A DNA stretch of 10,758 bases from Nitrospirota bacterium. GTDB taxonomy: Bacteria > Nitrospirota_A > Leptospirillia > Leptospirillales > Leptospirillaceae. The stretch lies in NCBI GenBank assembly GCA_021838585.1, contig JAKCDE010000035.1:1-10758 (forward strand), written 5' to 3'. The position numbers and the translations under genes were made by a program. Below are positions 5,989 to 10,758 of this stretch, piece after piece (the stretch's first letter is position 1; each line of letters begins with the position of its first letter). The notes under the pieces are model-generated. The model ran no database searches and was not told the origin of the DNA. It saw nothing but the letters and a program-made list of their open reading frames with translations.

Positions 5989-6855
5989 ATGCGTATCGCA
6001 CGTTCACTTGCCGAACTCCGGACACTTCTTCCTGCCTTCCGTCCGACCCCCCTTTGCCTCGTGCCGACCATGGGAGCTCTTCATGAGGGCCATGGGGCCT
6101 TGGTGGACAGGGGAAAGGGCGAGGGGAAGATCGTCGCTGTCTCGATCTTCGTCAACCCGCTCCAGTTTGGTCCCACCGAAGACCTTGAGCGCTATCCCCG
6201 CACCCCCGAACAGGACATCGACTTCCTGGAAAAGAGAGGGGCGGATTTGGTCTTTCTTCCGAAGCCGGGAGAGATCGTTCCCCCGGATGCCTCCATCACC
6301 GTGAACCCGGGACCGGTGGGCTCCCTCTATTGCGGAGCCTCACGTCCGGGCCACTTTGAAGGGGTTCTGACCATTGTGCTCAAGCTCTTCCATCTCTTCA
6401 CCCCGGAGATCGCCATCTTCGGGGAGAAGGACCGTCAGCAGCTCTTCCTCATCCGCGAGATGGTCCGGGATCTCTCCCTCCCCGTCAAGGTGGTGGGACA
6501 TCCCACCGTACGGGAAGGCGACGGTTTGGCCTTGAGCTCACGAAACCGGTACCTGAGTTCCGATGAAAGGAAAAAAGCCGCACTCTTTCCCCGGCACCTT
6601 GCAGAAATCCAACAGAGGTGGCAGACATCGCCTCCCCAGACAGTCCCGGAGATCTCATCCCTTCAGACGGAGCTTGAGACCCGCCTCTCCCGAGAAGGGT
6701 TTGTCGTGGACTACCTGGCCTTTGTTGACCCCGGAACATTCCGGGAGATCTCTCTTCCCTCCCCCCGGCAGGTGCTCCTTCTGGCGGCGGTCTTCCTGGG
6801 AAAGACCCGCCTCATCGACAACATCATGATCGATGCGGGGGACTCCCGTGTATAG
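5989..6855 (+). CDS. panC: Pantothenate synthetase (pantoate--beta-alanine ligase)
   Basis: PanC condenses pantoate and beta-alanine with ATP, through a pantoyl-adenylate, to make pantothenate, the precursor of coenzyme A. The 288 residues are normal. Family motifs are all present: PTMGALHEGH (26-35, with the nucleotide-binding HxGH), FVNPLQFGPTEDLERYPR (54-71), RPGHFEGV (119-126), FGEKDRQQL (144-152), and VREGDGLALSSRNRYLS (174-190). The ATG at 5989 gives the usual N-terminus (MRIARSLAELR), but no Shine-Dalgarno sequence is visible in the 33 bases separating it from the divergent radA. It overlaps rsmI by 23 bases. No panB or panD is nearby, so the pathway genes are scattered. Confidence 0.97.
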   Translation: MRIARSLAELRTLLPAFRPTPLCLVPTMGALHEGHGALVDRGKGEGKIVAVSIFVNPLQFGPTEDLERYPRTPEQDIDFLEKRGADLVFLPKPGEIVPPDASITVNPGPVGSLYCGASRPGHFEGVLTIVLKLFHLFTPEIAIFGEKDRQQLFLIREMVRDLSLPVKVVGHPTVREGDGLALSSRNRYLSSDERKKAALFPRHLAEIQQRWQTSPPQTVPEISSLQTELETRLSREGFVVDYLAFVDPGTFREISLPSPRQVLLLAAVFLGKTRLIDNIMIDAGDSRV

Positions 6856-7699
6856 CCATCCCACGGGGGCCCTTTATGTGGTGGCCACCCCCATCGGGAA
6901 CCTGAAGGATATCACACTCCGGGCCCTTGAGGTCTTGAAAGGCGTCCATTTCGTGGCCGCCGAGGACACTCGCGTTACCCGGTCCCTGCTTGACCACTAC
7001 GGAATCGACACCCCCTGCGTCTCCTACAACGAACACAACCGGACTGAAAAGACTCCTGTCTTTCTCCATCGGCTTGAAAAAGGCGAGTCGATCGCCCTGG
7101 TCTCTGACGCCGGAACGCCTCTGGTCTCGGACCCCGGCTCCTTCCTCGTCGAGGAGGTGCTTTCCCGGGGACTGCCCGTCCATCCCGTTCCAGGGGCCTC
7201 GGCCCCCATTGCGGCCCTCAGCTGCTCGGGACTCTTCCGGAGCGGCTTTTATTTTGGGGGCTTCCTTCCGAGAAAACGAAATGAGCTTCTGAAAACGGCC
7301 GAAGACCTTCTTCGTCGTCCCGAAACCCATGTTTTTTTTGAGTCGCCCAACCGAATTGAAAAAAGTCTGGAGATCATGCGGGAAGTTTTGGGAGAAGAGC
7401 GTCGGGTGGCTGTCGTTCGCGAGATCACAAAGCGCCATGAGACACTCTGCCGGGGGACGATCGGAGAGGCTCTTGATTGCCTCGGGCGATCCCCGGTCAA
7501 GGGAGAAATCGTTCTTGTCATCGAAGGGTGGGAGGATGACAGGGAGGCCACCCTCGACGATCTCCCCCCCCAAGTCCTTCAGGCTCTTTCCGAGCTTTCA
7601 CTCCCCCCTTCGGAAAAGGCGCGATTCCTCTCCCGAGCCTTCGGGGTCGACCGGAAATCGGTCTACCGTCTCCTGGAAGACCTTCCGGAGAGACGGTGA
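6833..7699 (+). CDS. rsmI: 16S rRNA (cytidine(1402)-2'-O)-methyltransferase RsmI
   Basis: RsmI uses S-adenosylmethionine to 2'-O-methylate C1402 in the decoding centre of 16S rRNA. The 288 residues fit the family. Signatures in order are LYVVATPIGNLKDITLRAL (14-32), AAEDTR (42-47), LVSDAGTPLVSDPG (89-102), VPGASA (119-124), FGGFLPRK (141-148), FFESPNRI (168-175), VVREITKRHE (194-203) and GEIVLVIEG (224-232), followed by a small C-terminal helical region. The ATG at 6833 lies within panC (23-base overlap) without a clear ribosome site; GTG at 6848, overlapping the panC stop by 8 bases, is an alternative that removes five residues. Overlap implies co-expression with panC. Its stop codon abuts that of the convergent tusA-like gene. 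Confidence 0.96.
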   Translation: MRGTPVYSHPTGALYVVATPIGNLKDITLRALEVLKGVHFVAAEDTRVTRSLLDHYGIDTPCVSYNEHNRTEKTPVFLHRLEKGESIALVSDAGTPLVSDPGSFLVEEVLSRGLPVHPVPGASAPIAALSCSGLFRSGFYFGGFLPRKRNELLKTAEDLLRRPETHVFFESPNRIEKSLEIMREVLGEERRVAVVREITKRHETLCRGTIGEALDCLGRSPVKGEIVLVIEGWEDDREATLDDLPPQVLQALSELSLPPSEKARFLSRAFGVDRKSVYRLLEDLPERR

Positions 7700-7969
7700 T
7701 CAGGCCTTTCGCACAAGAATTTCGTAGAGCCCGTCCGGACGAGGCGTCGTCCGGAGAAGGGCATGCCCTTCTTCCTGGACTGACCGGGGAACATTGGCAA
7801 TGGGCTCTCCGGGATCGAGCACCACAGAGAGTGTCTGCCCGGATTCTAAAGTCTCGAGCTTGAGTTTCGTCTTGACGAAATTGAAGGGACACTTGACGCC
7901 CCTCAGGTCGATCGTTGCATCCGGAGCCGCATCGCTTCCTGTGCCATCTTTGACTTCACTCACTGTCAT
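7700..7969 (-). CDS. TusA-family sulfurtransferase-like protein
   Basis: TusA-family proteins are small carriers that pass sulfur as a persulfide on one cysteine, for tRNA thiolation, molybdopterin, or sulfur oxidation. This 89-residue protein has the diagnostic IDLRGVKCPFNFVKTKLKLE (20-39), with the active Cys27 kept; the usual second Pro of CPxP is Asn30. The remainder (SGQTLSVVLDPGEPIANVPR, 43-62) fits the beta-alpha-beta fold. A 19-residue hydrophilic lead precedes the domain. AGGAGG stands only 2 bases before the ATG at 7969; GTG at 7963 (codon 3) would have a better spacing. It follows the 423-residue gene by 25 bases on the same strand, so they are probably one transcript. Which sulfur pathway it serves cannot be told here. 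Confidence 0.9.
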   Translation of the reverse strand: MTVSEVKDGTGSDAAPDATIDLRGVKCPFNFVKTKLKLETLESGQTLSVVLDPGEPIANVPRSVQEEGHALLRTTPRPDGLYEILVRKA

Positions 7970-7994
7970 ATCCTCCTTATTTTCCTTTTTACAC

Positions 7995-9266
7995 TTATTG
8001 GCCCGAGAGAAATCGTCCCACCGTCACGGGAGACTCCACGTGGGCACTCACCCGATGGCGGAAGTGCCGAACCACCACATTACGGGCATGCCATTCGCTG
8101 CAGTCCCGCAGAAGAAGGGCTCCCATATTCTTCGCCGGATCATAGAAAAAGGGATCCGAGACCCGGCAGGAGGACTTCACCTCGGCAAGCGACTGGGGGC
8201 CTGTCTCCCAGAAGGGAAGCAGGATGAGATTGCGCCAGTTTCCCGGATCGATGATTTTAGCAATCTCCTCGATTCCGGCCAGGGAAAATCCGCTTTCTGT
8301 CCAGAATCGGGAAAAACGGAAATGCGACGACGTCAGCGACTGGGCATGGGACACCAGAGCGCTTGCGACCTCCCGGATAAAACGGTTCATCCGGACAAGC
8401 CCCCCGCCGGCCAGGGCGCTGATCGGCACGGGAATCTCTCCCAAAGGATAGACCCCTCCCACAAAGACGGAAAACCGGATGTGAACCTCGTTTCCGATCC
8501 GGATCCCCCGCTCCCGGAGGACCGGGGAGCCGGTCGTCGTGGTCCCTGCGGTTCCTCCAGGACGCTTCCATGTCAGCCCCGAGGAGGCAACACCTTCCAG
8601 AACTTCCCCCTCAATGACATCCCTCTGCCAGCGCCTGTTCCGATGCGTATAATAAAGTTCATACACCTGCATGCGGCTTTCTGGGAGAGGAAGCCCCGTT
8701 CTCCTTGAAAAACCGGAGGAGCCGAGGAACTCCTCGGGAAATTGCTCGAGAAGCTTGGTGACGACGAACTCTGCCTCCATGTCCTCGACCCACCGGTCGA
8801 GAGAGGACCGCAGGGCTTTTGCAGAGACCTCTGTCAGCCGGGCCGATTGGTCTCTGACCCGGGCCGGATCCTCTCCCGGGAGGATCACCAGAAAGCGCCC
8901 CCAGGGAAAACCCAGGAAGATAATGCCCAAAATCGACGTATCGAAAAGAAATCCGGAGCGCAAAAGGAAAAGGTCGCTCGAAAGCGTCCTTTCTTCTTTG
9001 AGAAGAGACCAGAACTCCTTCAGGTGCATCTTCTCCGCCGGGGCGACGGACTCTTCCATAAAGCTTCGGAATCTGTCAATATTCGACCCGAGAACCCCGT
9101 CCGGCCAAATCATCCGAAGGGAGGGAGCCGAAAGGATGACCTCGTAGCTTTGGTAGAAGAGGGCCATATTGGACCCCAGAACCTTGGCCAGGTCTTCGAG
9201 CTCATCTCCCGGGGGAAAGGCCGATCCGAAAAGGGCCCCTTTCAGGGGTTTGTGACTCAGAATCAA
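7995..9266 (-). CDS. Uncharacterised 423-residue protein
   Basis: I do not recognise this protein. It lacks a signal peptide; the most hydrophobic stretch (SILGIIFLGFPWGRFLVILP, 111-130) looks like buried beta strands more than a membrane helix. Residues about 100-160, with paired strands then an amphipathic helix (LTEVSAKALRSSLDRWVEDM), could be a diverged GAF-like domain, which is speculation. The middle has a basic stretch YTHRNRRWQRD (206-216) and a Gly/Thr-rich loop GTTTTG (241-246). Towards the end are a helical segment (290-312), WRNLILLPFW (344-353), and a His/Arg-rich WHARNVVVRHFRHRVSAHVE (392-411). Codon use resembles its neighbours. The TTG start at 9266 has AAGGAT about 7 bases upstream; no ATG lies near. 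It precedes the tusA-like gene by 25 bases and diverges from the DUF374 gene by 15 bases. That it is a real gene is likely. Confidence 0.8.
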   Translation of the reverse strand: MILSHKPLKGALFGSAFPPGDELEDLAKVLGSNMALFYQSYEVILSAPSLRMIWPDGVLGSNIDRFRSFMEESVAPAEKMHLKEFWSLLKEERTLSSDLFLLRSGFLFDTSILGIIFLGFPWGRFLVILPGEDPARVRDQSARLTEVSAKALRSSLDRWVEDMEAEFVVTKLLEQFPEEFLGSSGFSRRTGLPLPESRMQVYELYYTHRNRRWQRDVIEGEVLEGVASSGLTWKRPGGTAGTTTTGSPVLRERGIRIGNEVHIRFSVFVGGVYPLGEIPVPISALAGGGLVRMNRFIREVASALVSHAQSLTSSHFRFSRFWTESGFSLAGIEEIAKIIDPGNWRNLILLPFWETGPQSLAEVKSSCRVSDPFFYDPAKNMGALLLRDCSEWHARNVVVRHFRHRVSAHVESPVTVGRFLSGQ

Positions 9267-9277
9267 CGAGATATCCT
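9250..9277 (+). promoter_or_regulatory. Weak candidate promoter for the DUF374 gene, inside the divergent gene
   Basis: TTGTGA (9250-9255) and TATCCT (9272-9277) are 16 bases apart and each match consensus at 4 of 6 positions. Transcription would begin at about the ATG at 9282, giving a leaderless message, and the -35 box lies within the start of the opposite gene. With only 15 bases between the two starts, any promoter must overlap coding sequence. Tentative. Confidence 0.2.
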
Positions 9278-9281
9278 TAAG

Positions 9282-9989
9282 ATGAGTGACACATTTTCAA
9301 GAAAGATCTCCCTGGGGGAAGATCTTTGGCTTTGGATAATTTCTCTTCTGTCCTACCTTCTGATCCGCCTTTATGTTGCCACGCTCCGCAAGACCTATAT
9401 CAATGCGGAAAGCTACCGAAGACGGTACGAAAAGGACGAGGGGATGATCATCGCTTTCTGGCACAACCAGCTGCTGACCATGCCCCTTTTTTACTTTGGA
9501 CGGAGATTCGGACTCTCGACGCTCATTTCCCTTTCGAAGGACGGAGAGCTGACCTCCCGCATTGTCAGGCGATGGGGAATCGGAACCGTCCGGGGCTCAT
9601 CCCACCGGGGGGGAATCGCGGCCCTCAAGGAGATGTTGAGGCTTTCAAGGGATTCCCGCCATCATATTGCCCTCACCCCTGACGGCCCCAAGGGACCGCC
9701 CTTCGTCGTCAAGGATGGTCCACTGATTCTGGCCATGCGCTCCGGTCGTCCGATTACCCCTCTGGCGGTGGCCTATCAGCGCTATGCGCAGATGAAAAGC
9801 TGGGACGGTTTTCTGATCCCCTTTCCTTTTACAAAAGCTTACTTTGTTTCCGGGGATCCTGTCCATATAACAGAAGAGGCTGACCCTGAAGGGCTCGACA
9901 GAGCCAGAGCCCGTCTGACAGCCGCCCTCCACGAAACCAATGCCCTTGCCATGTCCATGCGAAATCCCAAGGGGACCCATACCTCTTGA
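9282..9989 (+). CDS. DUF374 lysophospholipid acyltransferase-family protein
   Basis: This 235-residue protein belongs to the DUF374 branch of the LPLAT acyltransferase superfamily, thought to move acyl chains onto lipid or lipid-A-type acceptors at the inner membrane. An N-terminal hydrophobic segment (WLWIISLLSYLLIRLYVATL, 16-35) is followed by AFWHNQLL (58-65), carrying the His of the acyltransferase motif; SLSKDGELTSRIVRRWGI (83-100); VRGSSHRGGIAALKEML (103-119); and LTPDGPKGPPFVVKDGPLILA (131-151). These match DUF374's SxDGE, RGSSxRGG and TPDGPxGP signatures. The ATG at 9282 has no good ribosome site; an in-frame GTG at 9252 with CAGGGG upstream would overlap the divergent gene. An Slp-like lipoprotein gene follows after 108 bases, so both proteins may serve the cell envelope. 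The exact substrate is unknown. Confidence 0.9.
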   Translation: MSDTFSRKISLGEDLWLWIISLLSYLLIRLYVATLRKTYINAESYRRRYEKDEGMIIAFWHNQLLTMPLFYFGRRFGLSTLISLSKDGELTSRIVRRWGIGTVRGSSHRGGIAALKEMLRLSRDSRHHIALTPDGPKGPPFVVKDGPLILAMRSGRPITPLAVAYQRYAQMKSWDGFLIPFPFTKAYFVSGDPVHITEEADPEGLDRARARLTAALHETNALAMSMRNPKGTHTS

Positions 9990-10050
9990 TTGCTATCCTT
10001 GCTTGTCTGAAAATGGTGCAAGAGGAATTCCCTTCCCTTTTATCGGAAGG
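9986..10050 (+). promoter_or_regulatory. Leader of the Slp-like gene: weak promoter candidate and small hairpin
   Basis: TTGATT (9986-9991) and GAAAAT (10009-10014), 17 bases apart, each match consensus at 4 of 6 positions. CCTTCC (10031-10036) and GGAAGG (10045-10050) then form a 6-pair stem with an 8-base loop in the would-be leader. There is no T-run after the stem, so termination of the DUF374 transcript here is not evident. Both elements could be chance. Confidence 0.25.
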
Positions 10051-10097
10051 ATGACGCCAGACCAACAGAATGATGAACCATCGTTAGAGGAGTTCCC

Positions 10098-10688
10098 TTG
10101 CTGAAATCAACTCCAAAGAAAAGCCTCCGAATGATCACGGGCAATCTGCTGGCACTCACATTGGCCTCCTGCGCCTACCAGCTCCCGCCTCAACCCACGG
10201 CCTTTATCACGCGCCAGGAGCCTGACAGGCTCTCCGAGATCCTGGCCCACAAACCGCTTCCCAACGGAAGGGTCGCCGTTCTCGGCGGACAGATCCTTCG
10301 CCGCTATGATGGTCCCACCGGACGATACTTTCTTATCCGGAATCTTCCTCTTGACGAGGACTCCTACCCCCACCCTCCGGCCGGCAAGATCCACATTGAT
10401 CCGAAACAGGAATTCATTCTCTTTACTCCCGCCCTCCATATCATCGGAGAGCACCGGGCCATGAAGAAACGGTCGAAAAGCGCCTTTGTGGTCTTTGGCC
10501 GGGAAGAGAACAGGACCATCTCCATGGGGCCCGGACACATTGTGACGGCCGTCGGGGAGGTCCATGGGATGGCCCCCTTCCCGCAGGGAAAAAGCCACAA
10601 GCATTATCTCCTTCTCGTCAGCCAGTACGTCATGCTCTGGTCCAAGGCGAGACCCGAAGACTATCCTCTTGTGACAAAGATGCCGTGA
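10098..10688 (+). CDS. Slp-like outer-membrane lipoprotein
   Basis: The 196-residue product begins with a lipoprotein signal peptide: basic residues K3, K7, K8 and R11, a hydrophobic core, then LASC (22-25) as lipobox, so Cys25 would be the lipidated first residue. Ala follows it, giving no inner-membrane retention signal, and outer-membrane sorting is expected. The body resembles the Slp family (starvation or stress-induced lipoproteins): a motif near GRVAVLGGQILRRYD (57-71), a central stretch with PAGKIHIDPKQEFILFTP (94-111), GPGHIVTAVGEVHG (144-157), and a final VMLWSKARPEDY (178-189), echoing Slp's GR.VTVVGxVxG and LWP ends. The match is by pattern only. The start is TTG at 10098, supported by AGAGGAG 5 bases upstream. 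A terminator-like hairpin follows 7 bases after the stop. Confidence 0.75.
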   Translation: MLKSTPKKSLRMITGNLLALTLASCAYQLPPQPTAFITRQEPDRLSEILAHKPLPNGRVAVLGGQILRRYDGPTGRYFLIRNLPLDEDSYPHPPAGKIHIDPKQEFILFTPALHIIGEHRAMKKRSKSAFVVFGREENRTISMGPGHIVTAVGEVHGMAPFPQGKSHKHYLLLVSQYVMLWSKARPEDYPLVTKMP

Positions 10689-10695
10689 CAAAACA

Positions 10696-10727
10696 GTCCA
10701 TGGCGGGACCCCGCCATGGACACTTTC
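10696..10727 (+). terminator. Intrinsic terminator-like hairpin after the Slp-like gene
   Basis: GTCCATGGCGG (10696-10706) and CCGCCATGGAC (10711-10721) form a perfect 11-pair GC-rich stem with the loop GACC, starting 7 bases after the stop codon. It is followed by ACTTTC, a short and interrupted T-tract. The stem is strong, the tail weak, and the position is right for ending the lipoprotein transcript and shielding the next promoter. Confidence 0.75.
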
Positions 10728-10756
10728 TTGCCACACCCAGAACACCTCCGTATAAT
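10728..10756 (+). promoter_or_regulatory. Near-consensus sigma-70 promoter driving a gene beyond the window
   Basis: TTGCCA (10728-10733) matches the -35 consensus at 5 of 6 positions, and TATAAT (10751-10756) matches the -10 consensus at 6 of 6, with the ideal 17-base spacer. Transcription would start about 6-8 bases on, just outside the window. It directly follows the terminator hairpin. This is by far the best promoter in the window. Confidence 0.75.
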
Positions 10757-10758
10757 CG

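Noticed and set aside
7794..8708. Plus-strand open frame of 304 codons opposite the unrecognised gene and the tusA-like gene
   Set aside because: It spans two minus-strand genes and the gap between them and has His/Pro/Arg-rich composition. The minus frames have good ribosome sites, and one carries a clear TusA domain.
10031..10050. Intrinsic terminator after the DUF374 gene
   Set aside because: The stem is only 6 pairs and no T-tract follows; it is recorded only as a possible leader hairpin.
10107..10745. Minus-strand open frame of 212 codons opposite the Slp-like gene
   Set aside because: It runs through the terminator hairpin, has no ribosome site or domain, and the plus frame has a convincing lipoprotein signal.

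Overview
The window is compact bacterial chromosome, GC-rich by eye, with 12 protein-coding genes and almost no noncoding DNA. No stretch longer than about 180 bases lacks a gene. I see no rRNA, tRNA, CRISPR array, insertion sequence or phage gene. Short gaps, ATGA-type overlaps, many TTG or GTG starts, an Slp-like lipoprotein and a Tat system indicate a Gram-negative (diderm) bacterium. The style would fit an acidophilic Nitrospirota such as Leptospirillum, but that lineage is a guess from gene style and nothing in the window proves it.

Bases 1-5955 hold one long minus-strand run, read in the order radA (DNA repair), tsaB and rimI (tRNA t6A synthesis and ribosomal protein acetylation), a small DUF465 protein, a TatA/TatB-family protein, tatC (folded-protein export), and fhs (formate-tetrahydrofolate ligase, whose last few residues fall outside the window). 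radA-tsaB share ATGA, and the DUF465, TatA/B and tatC genes are 2-15 bases apart, so these parts look co-transcribed. Two gaps break the rhythm and both contain strong hairpins: tsaB-rimI (133 bases) and tatC-fhs (177 bases).

Bases 5989-7699 hold a plus-strand pair, panC (pantothenate synthesis) overlapping rsmI (16S rRNA 2'-O-methylation). panC diverges from radA across only 33 bases. The rsmI stop abuts, with zero spacing, the stop of a convergent tusA-like gene. That gene is downstream of an unrecognised 423-residue protein on the minus strand (7700-9266).

Bases 9282-10688 carry, on the plus strand, a DUF374 lysophospholipid acyltransferase-like protein, divergent from the 423-residue gene across 15 bases, and an Slp-like outer-membrane lipoprotein. 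The latter is followed by a clear terminator hairpin. The last 31 bases hold a near-perfect sigma-70 promoter (TTGCCA, 17 bases, TATAAT) that must drive a gene beyond the window.

Most genes are housekeeping. I did not find a convincing new multi-gene system. The best leads are the unrecognised 423-residue gene, the atypical TatA/B protein, the structured intercistronic regions and the unusually tight divergent and convergent junctions.
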